The notes: a model not told the origin generated them from the letters alone. DNA of 10,238 nt from JBAXGE01 sp044344145 (GCA_044344145.1 JBIJDM010000090.1:1-10238); one strand, 5' to 3'; shown: positions 1 to 7,754, counted from the stretch's first letter. Program-made: numbers and translations.

Positions 1-1518
1 GATGTAATAGACGCCATCCGCCGGTAATTTCAGCCGCAGATACGAGTCGGCGTGATGCGTGGTAAGTCCCGAGCCCACATCTTCATGATCGTCATTCAAG
101 GCGAGCGCCTTGCCTTCGGCGTCGGTGATCTTGAGCACGGAATCGAGCGGTGATCCCAACCGTCGCGCCATGACTTCCGCGACAATTTCATCCCCGGCAT
201 GCCCCGCACACGAAAATATATCCGTGTCACCCGGTTTATCAATCCCCCCGTTCACGATGAGTGGTAAGGTAACAGCCTGGGCACTGCTGATCAGATCATT
301 GGGTTCTTGTTCACTCCGTTCGACCCCGGCATCCACAGCAAAGGTCAGGCGGTTGGATATGTTACCCGCGGTATCGGTCACCGTGATCGGATAAATGCCA
401 GGCGTTTTGGTCCGGGCATCAAAGACCAGATTCGGATTTGGCAGATTCCAACCTTTTAACACCAGATTGGCCTGGGTACCCGTCGCGGTGCCCAAGAGAT
501 TTGCCCCGGTTAAATAGGGTATCGCCCCCACCGTAATGCGGTAAACAAAATCCTCACGTCCCCGGAAGAGCGAATCCTTCAACTCCACGGTGTATTCACC
601 ATCACTGGGAATTTCATAGCACATGACCGGATCGGGATTGAAGCGATCGTCATCGGCATAGGCGACTTCGTTGCCTTTCGCGTCCAACACCCCCACTGTG
701 GCCTGAAACCAGCCGGGGACAGCGTCAGAGATATAGGGAATCAGGCTACGGGCCGCCACGGCGAGTACCACTCGCTGCCCCTTGGTGGCTTTGAAACGAA
801 AACGATCCACTTCGCCGGGCATAATCTGACCATTGACGATAGCGGGCAAAGTTACGGTCATCATTTCTGGTTCAGGGGCTGCATTCTTGGGCTTCGGACC
901 GATACGCGGTTCGGGTGTGCTTTTGGCTGGCTTATAGGTACTTTCGGCGTATTGTCCCAGTGCAAACGGCAGCGGATTAGTCAGACCATTGGGCGTTTCC
1001 AGACGTAATTCGCGCCAACCGGGTGTGGCATTCGCCGCGATAGTAATTTCCACCGTCACAGTTTCAGCCAGGGCCGGGGTCAGTTTGTTGCGGGGAATAA
1101 AGGTGGCCAGTTTCTTGCGAATTTTTTGCAATTTCGCTTCGTCATCCGTGGTCCACTTGGGGCGGGTCGTCGGCTGGGTCGCAGGTTGAGTAGTGGGTCG
1201 GGTGCTCGGAGGCAGCAGGCCACTGGCGGCGGCTTTTTGATCCTGCAATTCTTTGAGTTGATCACGCAAAAGCAATTGCTGTGTAACGTTCAAGGGTTTG
1301 ATATGTTCGATTACTTTGGCCTGCACACCGGCACCAGATACGCGGGCCGCATACACCCCGTCCAGAAACTGACCTCCCAGCACCACCTGAAACGTGGTGC
1401 CGACGCGCCCCCCGGCCGGATAGACATACGCGCTATGTGGGATATTCTGTGCCGGTGCAGCGGCCACCAGCAACAGGAGCAGCAGACTTACGAAGATGGC
1501 ACCATAGGGACGCGTCAT
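1..1518 (-). CDS. Secreted PPC-domain protein, partial (C-terminus beyond the left edge)
   Basis: The frame is open from an ATG at 1518 to the window edge (506 codons), so the gene is truncated only by the window. An AAGGAAG ribosome binding site sits 5 nt before the ATG. Residues 1-23 form a signal peptide: a short Arg-containing start, a run of six leucines, and an A-P-A cleavage site before Gln24. After an N-terminal beta-rich region comes a Thr/Gln/Pro-rich linker (about residues 92-108). Two regions resemble pre-peptidase C-terminal (PPC) domains, at about 222-331 and from about 403 on. Both carry the typical 'VNG.I..PGD/EVD.F.F' opening, and the second begins with EQEPND. Between them lies an IPT/TIG-like beta segment. 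PPC domains are usually non-catalytic beta-sandwich modules of secreted proteins. It is the third gene of the cassette, 14 bp after the DUF1501 stop. It is probably extracytoplasmic; its function and full length are unknown. Confidence 0.87.
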   Translation of the reverse strand, partial: MTRPYGAIFVSLLLLLLVAAAPAQNIPHSAYVYPAGGRVGTTFQVVLGGQFLDGVYAARVSGAGVQAKVIEHIKPLNVTQQLLLRDQLKELQDQKAAASGLLPPSTRPTTQPATQPTTRPKWTTDDEAKLQKIRKKLATFIPRNKLTPALAETVTVEITIAANATPGWRELRLETPNGLTNPLPFALGQYAESTYKPAKSTPEPRIGPKPKNAAPEPEMMTVTLPAIVNGQIMPGEVDRFRFKATKGQRVVLAVAARSLIPYISDAVPGWFQATVGVLDAKGNEVAYADDDRFNPDPVMCYEIPSDGEYTVELKDSLFRGREDFVYRITVGAIPYLTGANLLGTATGTQANLVLKGWNLPNPNLVFDARTKTPGIYPITVTDTAGNISNRLTFAVDAGVERSEQEPNDLISSAQAVTLPLIVNGGIDKPGDTDIFSCAGHAGDEIVAEVMARRLGSPLDSVLKITDAEGKALALNDDHEDVGSGLTTHHADSYLRLKLPADGVYYI

Positions 1519-1532
1519 CAATACTTCCTTGC

Positions 1533-2879
1533 TTACATAATCTCGCGCAAGCATCCGCCCGTTTTAACCCCGTCACCGGGCATGGGCGTCATCCGGATAT
1601 CTTTGCCTTCGGGATGCGGCAATTTGGCATTGGGGTCAATGCCCAGCAGTTCATACACACTGGTAATCAGGTCGCAGGGATACACGGGTCGGGCTTTGAC
1701 TTTTTCACCTCTGGCATCCGACTCGCCCACCACTTTGCCACCCTTAAAACCACCACCGGCCACCAGCGCTGAGAATACCGCGCCGTGATGCCCACGCCCA
1801 CCGCCCCAAGGGGCGTCCCATAGGATTTTGGGCGTCCGGCCAAATTCGCCACAGCACATGACCACAGTGCTATCCAGCAATTTGAGTTCCGCCAAGTCCT
1901 GCAGCAATGTGGATAAGCCTTTATCCAATTCCGGCAGCATGCGCCGCATGGCCTGAAAATGTTGCTTGTGGGTGTCCCAACCGCCAAAGTTGATGGTGAC
2001 ATACGGCACCCCGCTGGCCACCAGACGCCGGGCCACCAGACAGGATTGGCCGAATTTGGTACGCCCGTAGCGCTCGCGCAATTCGTCCTTTTCACCGCTG
2101 AGGTCAAAGACTTTGCCCGCATCGCCGAGGATCAGATCGTAGGCGGATTGTTCCGCCTGCCGCAAGGTTTGAATTTGGGGGTCATCGGGCAGGGACCGGG
2201 CCAAGGTATTAAGTTCGTGCATTAGGGCCCGGCGGTCTTTCTGACGTTGCTCGGTAATCCCCTGGGCCACCACTCCCTCGACATTAAACCGCGCCGCCGC
2301 CGGATCACCTCCGGTGGCGAAGGGTTTGTATTTTGAGCCCAGAAAACCCGCTTCGGAAAAACGGCCCTGCGGTTCGGTCAACACCACGTAGGGTGGAATC
2401 AAGCCCTTATAACCCGCGCCGTAGCCTTTGAAATACGCCGTTACGGCGCCCATGCCGGGATAGACCAGATCTGCGCCGGGCTGGTGGCCGGATTGGGTCA
2501 GGTAGGCTGCGGTTTCGTGACCATTGTTGCCATGCGTCATACTGCGAATCAAGGAATACTTGTCGGCCTGTTTGGCCAGTAAAGGCAGCATTTCTCCAAT
2601 CATGATACCGGGGACATTGGTGGCAATAGGGGCCTTGAGCGGGCCACAATAATCGTTGCCAGCATCCGGTTTTGGGTCAAACGTATCCAGATGGCAGGGG
2701 CCGCCCCACAGCCAGATTTGGATGACAGACTTGGCTTTGCCGGTAATGATCTGCGGCGCGGTCTGGGTGGCGGGTGGTGCAGTCCAGCCCCGTCGTTGCG
2801 GCAAAAGCAAACCCGCGGCACCGCATAACCCCCAGCCCAACAGAGTCCGACGTGAAATTAGCGGATTCATTTCATGCAT
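1533..2879 (-). CDS. DUF1501 family protein with Tat signal
   Basis: This 448-residue protein belongs to the DUF1501 family, which resembles alkaline phosphatases/sulfatases in fold but has no established substrate. The N-terminus has a twin-arginine signal (SRRTLLGWG at residues 9-17, then a hydrophobic stretch), so folded export by Tat is likely. Family motifs include WLWGGPCHLDTFDP (about 56-69), HGNNGHET (about 116-123), GGWDTH (299-304), GEFGRTP (344-350) and GRGHHG (361-366). The His/Asp-rich motifs are candidate metal ligands. A longer frame opens at 2954, but the ATG at 2879 is preferred. TAAGGGAG lies 8 nt upstream of it and the Tat motif then falls at the usual distance from the start. 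The TAA in that site is the stop codon of the upstream DUF1549/DUF1553 gene, which suggests translational coupling. In planctomycetes these two genes are habitual neighbours. Confidence 0.93.
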   Translation of the reverse strand: MHEMNPLISRRTLLGWGLCGAAGLLLPQRRGWTAPPATQTAPQIITGKAKSVIQIWLWGGPCHLDTFDPKPDAGNDYCGPLKAPIATNVPGIMIGEMLPLLAKQADKYSLIRSMTHGNNGHETAAYLTQSGHQPGADLVYPGMGAVTAYFKGYGAGYKGLIPPYVVLTEPQGRFSEAGFLGSKYKPFATGGDPAAARFNVEGVVAQGITEQRQKDRRALMHELNTLARSLPDDPQIQTLRQAEQSAYDLILGDAGKVFDLSGEKDELRERYGRTKFGQSCLVARRLVASGVPYVTINFGGWDTHKQHFQAMRRMLPELDKGLSTLLQDLAELKLLDSTVVMCCGEFGRTPKILWDAPWGGGRGHHGAVFSALVAGGGFKGGKVVGESDARGEKVKARPVYPCDLITSVYELLGIDPNAKLPHPEGKDIRMTPMPGDGVKTGGCLREIM

Positions 2880-2892
2880 CGTGCGTACTCCC

Positions 2893-4563
2893 TTAGTGCC
2901 GGTATAAGAATTCCGCGCTGTTAATGAGTGACCAGGTAATATCCATGAGCGCATCGCGCTTGGTGGTTTTGGCCAAATAGGCTTCCATAATCCGCTGTTC
3001 GTCCACCGTAGGATAACGCGAAAGAATCGTTAGATACAATTCGTTCAGCGTCTCCTGATGACTCCGGCGGGCTTGCAACAAGTCCTGGAGGTTTTTCCCC
3101 GATTCCAGTTTGCGTTGGACATGACTGGAATTGAGCAGATGTAGTTGCTGGGCCGAGGAGATGCGGTTGTTGCGTTCCAGTAGGCGCCCGGTATCACGGG
3201 AAGAGCGGCCAAAAAGTTCGAGGAACGGACTGGTAATGCTGCCATCAGCCAGCGTGATGGCCCGTGCCCCTTCGGGGATGAAGGTGAATGGTTCCGGGAT
3301 AGGACTGGAATATTTGTCACTGGTCCCGGTAATCTGGCCCAGCGCGTCAATCAACACTTCCGCTTCCAACCGGCGCAGCGGATACGCGGCAAAGTTCGCC
3401 TCCGCACGCGGATTGGGGGCCGTGGCCAACGACGATAACTGGTACGTATTGGAATTCAGAATCACCCGGAACAGGGCTTTGAGATCATATTTGGCGGTCA
3501 CTAATTCCCGTTGCAGATAAGCCAATAATTCGGGATTGCTGGGGGGATTATCGGGGCGGATATCGTCGGGCTCATGAATAATGCCCCGCCCCTGCAACCA
3601 AAACCACATCCGGTTAGCGATATTACGCGTAAACCACGGATTCTGCTCGGTGATCAGCCAATCGGCAAAAACTTCCCGCGGATCACGCTGGCTTATTTGC
3701 GGGGCTGGGGTGCCGTCGGGGAATTTCCAAACCACCACGGGAGCCACCGCAGCCGGCGCTGTGGCCGGGGCCGTGGTGGTATTTTTCTCGGGGTTCCAAT
3801 AAACAATTTCCTCTTTCCACTCCTTGGTGGCTTTGTAGCTCATCTGGGAAAAGAACAGCGCCATGTTGGACCATTGGGCCGGTGGCCACGCTTCCGCCCG
3901 GGCGCCCATGAAGGTCAGTGCCACCGCCTGCGCCAGCGCGGCGGGTTCCTTGCTGGGGACAGCGCGGTAGAAATTCACTTCCGGCACGCGAAAATTACTG
4001 CCATTGGCGGTCAGCAGTTCGCGGGCCCAGCGGTCATAAGGTTTATTCTCTTTGATCGCGGTGTGTATCGAATGCGCATACGCCTGCACGGCATTGGGCC
4101 AGAGGTTGATGGGAAATTCCGCCTTGACCCGCAGCAAATCCCCCCACTTCATCGCCCAGTAATCGGCGAACTCTTCGCGGGCCAGCAGTTGCTCGATGAG
4201 TAAACTGCGTTTCTTGGGGTTCTTGCTTTCCAGAAACTCACGGGCTTCCGAAGCCGTGGGCAGCGTACCGATCACATCCAAATACACCCGCCGGAGAAAC
4301 ACCGCGTCGGTGCATAATGCCGGGGTAGGCAGATGCAACTGCTCGAATTTATTAAAAACAATCGTATCAAGGGGCGTTTCCTGCTGACGCGTCAGGGGGC
4401 GCTGGTATACCTTTGGGTCGGGTTGTGTTGTGGCAGGATTAGCTAGAATTGTCGTCAACCCGCAGACCAGCCACAGCCCCCCTGCCAGAGATAAGGTGAA
4501 CCGCCGCGCCAGCGAATTTATTACCCGAGTGCTTAACAACGTCCAACCATCCTTATACGACAT
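2893..4563 (-). CDS. DUF1549/DUF1553 (PSCyt2/PSD1) protein lacking the CxxCH motif
   Basis: This is the first gene of the minus-strand cassette. Residues about 65-255 match DUF1549 (VFLRRVYLDVIGTLPTASEA at 88-107, then the 'F..YWA.KWGDLLRV' region). Residues about 295-555 match DUF1553 (NPWFTRNIANRMWFWLQGRG at 308-327, and the terminal NSAEFLYRH). There is no N-terminal cytochrome c (PSCyt1) domain, and at 556 residues it is short for the family. Where many homologues have a CAQCHxHP motif, this protein reads FMGARAEAWPPAQW (218-231), so no heme-type CxxCH site remains. Residues about 20-42 are a signal or membrane segment, so an extracytoplasmic location is likely. The start is uncertain. 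The ATG at 4563 has no clear ribosome binding site, while an in-frame TTG at 4539 has TAAGGA 10 nt upstream and would give 548 residues. Function is unknown; it is presumed to work with the DUF1501 partner. Confidence 0.9.
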   Translation of the reverse strand: MSYKDGWTLLSTRVINSLARRFTLSLAGGLWLVCGLTTILANPATTQPDPKVYQRPLTRQQETPLDTIVFNKFEQLHLPTPALCTDAVFLRRVYLDVIGTLPTASEAREFLESKNPKKRSLLIEQLLAREEFADYWAMKWGDLLRVKAEFPINLWPNAVQAYAHSIHTAIKENKPYDRWARELLTANGSNFRVPEVNFYRAVPSKEPAALAQAVALTFMGARAEAWPPAQWSNMALFFSQMSYKATKEWKEEIVYWNPEKNTTTAPATAPAAVAPVVVWKFPDGTPAPQISQRDPREVFADWLITEQNPWFTRNIANRMWFWLQGRGIIHEPDDIRPDNPPSNPELLAYLQRELVTAKYDLKALFRVILNSNTYQLSSLATAPNPRAEANFAAYPLRRLEAEVLIDALGQITGTSDKYSSPIPEPFTFIPEGARAITLADGSITSPFLELFGRSSRDTGRLLERNNRISSAQQLHLLNSSHVQRKLESGKNLQDLLQARRSHQETLNELYLTILSRYPTVDEQRIMEAYLAKTTKRDALMDITWSLINSAEFLYRH

Positions 4564-4671
4564 ACTACATGGTAGGCATAACGTACTTATAGCTCGGAAG
4601 TTGCGGGGCGAATAGTGCGTAAATCATTAATTCGCACCAACAGCATACCGATTCGCCCGAGGCCAGCACAA
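4564..4671. promoter_or_regulatory. Divergent intergenic region with nested inverted repeats
   Basis: This stretch separates the minus-strand cassette from the plus-strand isomerase gene. An outer perfect 8-bp inverted repeat (GGGCGAAT at 4606-4613, ATTCGCCC at 4651-4658) encloses an inner 5-bp one (GTGCG at 4615-4619, CGCAC at 4633-4637). They could be operator half-sites or form a cruciform or hairpin. The cassette promoter should lie here on the minus strand, but only weak candidates are visible. One is a TATAAG -10 (plus 4586-4591) with a poor -35. The other is TTGTGC (4666-4671) with an 18-nt spacer to TATGCT (4642-4647). The regulatory role is inferred from position and symmetry alone. 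Confidence 0.35.
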
Positions 4672-4700
4672 CTGACAGACGACCGACCGGTATGTACAAT
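4672..4700 (+). promoter_or_regulatory. Sigma70-type promoter of the isomerase-like gene
   Basis: CTGACA at 4672-4677 matches the -35 consensus at five of six positions. TACAAT at 4695-4700 matches the -10 consensus at five of six, and the spacer is exactly 17 nt. The start codon is 29 nt downstream of the -10, which leaves a short leader containing the ribosome binding site. It would drive the gene at 4730 and possibly the DUF5107 gene after it. Confidence 0.6.
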
Positions 4701-4729
4701 AAAGCCATCCGCTCTTGAAAGGATTGCAT

Positions 4730-5524
4730 ATGCCAATACATTGGGGTATCTCGACCAATCTGGAAAATGCGCTGCTTGCGCGGTCCGCAGGTTGGGATTT
4801 TGTCGAAGAAAACGTGCAAACTTGGCTCCAAGGCGACAAACCCGATGCCGAATGGACCGGCCCGCAACGTATGCAAACCGCCGGGGTGGCCATCGGGACC
4901 ATCCCAGCGGCCAACTGTCTGGTCCCCGGCAGTCTTAAAATTACCGGTCCGAACGCGGACTTGACCAAACTGCAAGCCTATATGACCACTGTCACCCAAC
5001 GCGCTGCCCAAGTGGGTCTGAAAATGCTGGTCTTCGGCAGTTCCGGGGCGCGTAACGTACCGGAAGGCTTTGAGCGGGCCCAAGCTCAGGCACAGATTCT
5101 CACCTTTTTGCGTATGAGTGCCCCCTTGGCCGCGGCTCAGGGCCTCACGCTTTTGATCGAACACCTGCATCATCCCGAATCCAACATCATCACCACCCTG
5201 CCCGAAGCCATCGAATATGTCCGGGCGGTCAATCATCCGGCGGTGCAAGCGTTGGCGGATAGCTGGCATTTCTGGCTGATGGACAGTCCGCTGGAAGATT
5301 TACGCACCGCCCTGCCGTATATCAAACATGTCCATCTGGCCGACAAAGTTGGCCGCGTGGCCCCCGGCCAGAGCGGCAGCAGTGATTACCGTCCGTTTTT
5401 CCATGTGCTCAAAACCGGTGGTTACACCGGCCGCATCAGCGTGGAGGCCAAATTTACACCCGACCTGGCCAGTACGGCGGGCGCGGTGTTGGCCTACGTG
5501 AAACAGGCCTGGGCCGAAGCGTAA
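4730..5524 (+). CDS. Sugar phosphate isomerase/epimerase-like TIM-barrel protein
   Basis: This 264-residue protein fits the xylose isomerase-like TIM-barrel superfamily (AP endonuclease family 2 type), whose members include hydroxypyruvate isomerases, sugar epimerases and inosose dehydratases. The candidate metal-binding set is in the usual order: Glu144 (LLIEHLHH), Asp177 and His180 (ADSWHFW), His200/His202 (KHVHLADK) and Glu239 (ISVEAKF). The first strand (HWGISTNLE) and the WDFVEENV segment (22-29) are also typical. No signal peptide is visible, so it is probably cytoplasmic. A TTG at 4715 would add five residues, but the ATG at 4730 has GAAAGGA ending 6 nt upstream and is preferred. The substrate cannot be told from sequence. 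It is transcribed divergently from the DUF1549 cassette and is followed 133 bp later by the DUF5107 gene, so a link to carbohydrate metabolism is possible but unproven. Confidence 0.85.
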   Translation: MPIHWGISTNLENALLARSAGWDFVEENVQTWLQGDKPDAEWTGPQRMQTAGVAIGTIPAANCLVPGSLKITGPNADLTKLQAYMTTVTQRAAQVGLKMLVFGSSGARNVPEGFERAQAQAQILTFLRMSAPLAAAQGLTLLIEHLHHPESNIITTLPEAIEYVRAVNHPAVQALADSWHFWLMDSPLEDLRTALPYIKHVHLADKVGRVAPGQSGSSDYRPFFHVLKTGGYTGRISVEAKFTPDLASTAGAVLAYVKQAWAEA

Positions 5525-5586
5525 GCTTTGGGGCTGGGCTGGGTGAAAATAATATTTGCGATTTTTTCATAGTGCGCGGTCGGCTT

Positions 5587-5610
5587 CCCGCGTTGTATAT
5601 TCAATGCGGG
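5587..5610 (+). promoter_or_regulatory. Stem-loop upstream of the DUF5107 gene
   Basis: CCCGCGTTG (5587-5595) pairs with CAATGCGGG (5602-5610) in a 9-bp stem with one G-U wobble and a 6-nt loop, TATATT. No T-run follows, so it is not a standard intrinsic terminator for the isomerase gene. It lies 47 nt before the start at 5658. It may be a leader hairpin, or a symmetric protein-binding site centred on a -10-like hexamer. The rest of the 133-bp gap (5525-5657) shows no convincing -35/-10 pair and no coding signal. Confidence 0.4.
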
Positions 5611-5657
5611 CATGAATCCGCATGCCATCGTTAAGCGAAGCCGTTGTAGGAGCAGAT

Positions 5658-7706
5658 ATGAAACGCACCGCCTGTCTGGGACTCATTCATCTGGCCATTG
5701 TCGGTGGAGTCTGGGCCGCCACGCCCGTAAGTGTGACGGTTAAGCCCATGACTTTTCCCGTTGAACGCAGTGCGCTGGGCGAAGCCCCGCGCGGGGGCAC
5801 CACCGCGGGCAGCGGTTATTACCCCATCCGCGATGCCGTCACGAAAAAGCCCGTATTTGTTATCGAAGACCAAACCGTGGATGTTGTGGTCCTGGATAAT
5901 GGACTGGTGGAGGCATGGATATGCCCGGCTTTCGGTGGACGCTTGCTGCGGGCCATCGACAAGAAAACCAATATCGACTATTTCGCCCGGCGGGTGGTGG
6001 ACGGCAAGTGGATTTTCGACGACAAACTCGCCTGGAATCCCGGTGGGGTGAAAGCCAGCTTCCCCTTCTTTGAACATGGTCTGGGATTGCGTATCCCGGC
6101 GGGTTATCGCACGATCACGGCACCCGATGGCAGCGCCACGGTGGCGATGGATATGCGTTTTACCGATCAGAATACCGCCCGGGAATTAACCCGTTATGGC
6201 CGTTATGGGGATGAAGCGCTGACTATTCTGGTCAGCCTGCATCCCGGTTCCACCCTCGTGGAATGGACCCAGCGCAAAGACAATAACAACGCCACCGGCC
6301 GCAGTGATCGGATGTGGAACGATTGCACCTACCCGGCCCCGGTGGTGAAAAAGACTGTGACGGAAAAAGATAAACAAGGCAATGAAGTTACCAAAGAAGT
6401 TGCTGATGTGGAGGCCATGGACAAACTGATCGAGTTTATCTACCCGGCCCGTTGGGTGGTGGACCATGGCCCGAATAATGTGCACACCTCACCGCACTGG
6501 GCAGCGTTGAAAAATTGGGGCGTCTCGCACTTTGCCATTGATGCGCCCTATGGCTTTGCCGGGGGGTACTATACCGACGGGGATCTGAATCGGATTCGTA
6601 TTAATGACCCCCGGCCCGGGTTTGGGCCGGGGTGCAAATTATACACCGCCCCCGGAAGTGAATTCTTTGAATTGTGGGGTGGTGAAAGCTGGGTTTTTGA
6701 ATACCCCGGCGAACTCCTGCCCGCCTATAAACCATCAACCTACACCCATCGGTATTGGATGGCTCAGGGTATCGGCAAGGTTTCGTATGCCAACGCCGAG
6801 GTGGCCGTCGGAGTGGAGGGGACCAACTTCCATATGGTCGCCAGCCACGAGGCACAAGCCGAGGTAACTGATGACACCGGCAAAGTGGTGGCCAAGGGGG
6901 CGATTGGTCCGCATCAGGTACTGCAAGGCACCTTCACGGGCAAGCAACTGGCCGTTAAGCTGGATGGCAAAGCCGTAATGGATCAGACGTTCCCGCTGGA
7001 CCGCCCGATCCCCGCCAAAGATACTCCCGTGGAGCCCAAAGCTCAGGCGCTGTTCGACAAGTTGAAAGCCGGGGTCAGTACAGAGCACCCGACCTTCTAT
7101 GAACGCGGGTGTTATGCCCGTAACGAAGGCCAGCCGGGATTGGTGAATGCATGGGAAAACTTCGCTAAAGTCACCGATGCCAAGAATCCCGCACGGACCG
7201 CGTCGCTGGCCCGGGTGGCGTATCGGCTGGGTGAATTGGAACAGGCAGAGCGTCTGGCTAAATTGGTCGGTGGGCCGGAAGGTGATTATGTCCTCGGCTT
7301 GGTGGCGTTGGAACGCGGCCAGGCTACCGATTTCGGTTCTGCCGGCTGGGAGGCTGATTATCTGCGGGCCTTGAACGCCCGCAAAGCCAACGACCTGCCC
7401 AAAGCCATCACGCTGGTTAAGTCTTATCTGGCTCATGTCCCCGATGCGTGGTATCCGCGCCTGGCGTTGGCCCGTTGGAGCAATGATGTTGCGGCTGCGG
7501 AGGCCCTCGCCAATGAAAATCCCGCCGCGCCCGAAGCCCAATTGCTGCTCAAGCTCATGGGCAAACCCAATGAATTGGATAAAACCATTGCCCAACGGGA
7601 CGAGGTTCAAAAGCACCTGCTGATCTTTTCCGCCCAAATCGAACGCGGGGAATACCAACCACTGCCGCGATTCCCGGTGGACATTATCCGCAAAAAAGGG
7701 TGGTAA
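5658..7706 (+). CDS. Exported DUF5107-like protein with helical, TPR-like C-terminus
   Basis: This 682-residue protein begins with a signal peptide (MKRTACLGLI, hydrophobic to VWA, cleavage after Ala20 or Ala21), so it should be exported. Residues about 65-450 are beta-rich with many aromatic and glycine turns, including LDNGLVEAWICPAFGGRLLR (79-98), FPFFEHGLGLR (135-145) and a WGGESW segment near 340. This resembles DUF5107 proteins, which share a galactose-mutarotase-like beta-sandwich fold. Residues about 455-660 are alpha-helical with TPR-like pairs (ARVAYRLGELEQAERLAKLV near 518-537), an arrangement often seen behind DUF5107. The frame opens at 5622, but the ATG at 5658 is preferred because TAGGAG lies 5 nt upstream and the signal peptide starts there. 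A carbohydrate-related role is inferred from the fold only; no catalytic residues can be assigned. Confidence 0.83.
   Translation: MKRTACLGLIHLAIVGGVWAATPVSVTVKPMTFPVERSALGEAPRGGTTAGSGYYPIRDAVTKKPVFVIEDQTVDVVVLDNGLVEAWICPAFGGRLLRAIDKKTNIDYFARRVVDGKWIFDDKLAWNPGGVKASFPFFEHGLGLRIPAGYRTITAPDGSATVAMDMRFTDQNTARELTRYGRYGDEALTILVSLHPGSTLVEWTQRKDNNNATGRSDRMWNDCTYPAPVVKKTVTEKDKQGNEVTKEVADVEAMDKLIEFIYPARWVVDHGPNNVHTSPHWAALKNWGVSHFAIDAPYGFAGGYYTDGDLNRIRINDPRPGFGPGCKLYTAPGSEFFELWGGESWVFEYPGELLPAYKPSTYTHRYWMAQGIGKVSYANAEVAVGVEGTNFHMVASHEAQAEVTDDTGKVVAKGAIGPHQVLQGTFTGKQLAVKLDGKAVMDQTFPLDRPIPAKDTPVEPKAQALFDKLKAGVSTEHPTFYERGCYARNEGQPGLVNAWENFAKVTDAKNPARTASLARVAYRLGELEQAERLAKLVGGPEGDYVLGLVALERGQATDFGSAGWEADYLRALNARKANDLPKAITLVKSYLAHVPDAWYPRLALARWSNDVAAAEALANENPAAPEAQLLLKLMGKPNELDKTIAQRDEVQKHLLIFSAQIERGEYQPLPRFPVDIIRKKGW
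6609..6632. repeat. GC-only inverted repeat inside the DUF5107 gene
   Basis: CCCCGGCCC (6609-6617) and GGGCCGGGG (6624-6632) are perfect 9-bp inverted arms made only of G and C, around a 6-nt loop (GGGTTT). The DNA encodes the Pro/Gly-rich stretch DPRPGFGPG (about residues 317-325), so the symmetry may simply follow from Pro and Gly codons. In mRNA it should form a very stable hairpin. Confidence 0.6.
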
Positions 7707-7754
7707 AACCCGCCAGATAAAATCGCCGGGTACTGTGCCAAGGGGCTGGGTTCG

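Noticed and set aside
1169..1201. Short tandem-like Thr/Gln/Pro-coding DNA, considered as a CRISPR or mobile repeat
   Set aside because: It is an in-frame low-complexity linker of the PPC protein with imperfect units and no spacers.
1126..1788. Plus-strand 220-codon open frame
   Set aside because: It is antisense to the PPC and DUF1501 genes, which have signal peptides, ribosome binding sites and family motifs; its translation is low-complexity and matches nothing I know.
3574..4203. Plus-strand 209-codon open frame
   Set aside because: It lies wholly antisense to the DUF1549/DUF1553 gene and has no domain-like features.
1..4563. Cassette considered as a defence system or biosynthetic cluster
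   Set aside because: The families present (DUF1549, DUF1553, DUF1501, PPC) are recurrent planctomycete envelope proteins; there is no nuclease, helicase, toxin, integrase or synthase nearby to support such a role.
4565..5269. Minus-strand 234-codon frame opposite the isomerase-like gene
   Set aside because: The plus strand has a promoter, a ribosome binding site and ordered metal-ligand motifs; this frame is its shadow extended into the intergenic region.
6735..7658. Minus-strand 307-codon open frame
   Set aside because: It is long but wholly antisense to the DUF5107 gene, whose N-terminal signal and fold pattern are clear; long antisense frames are common in GC-rich genes.
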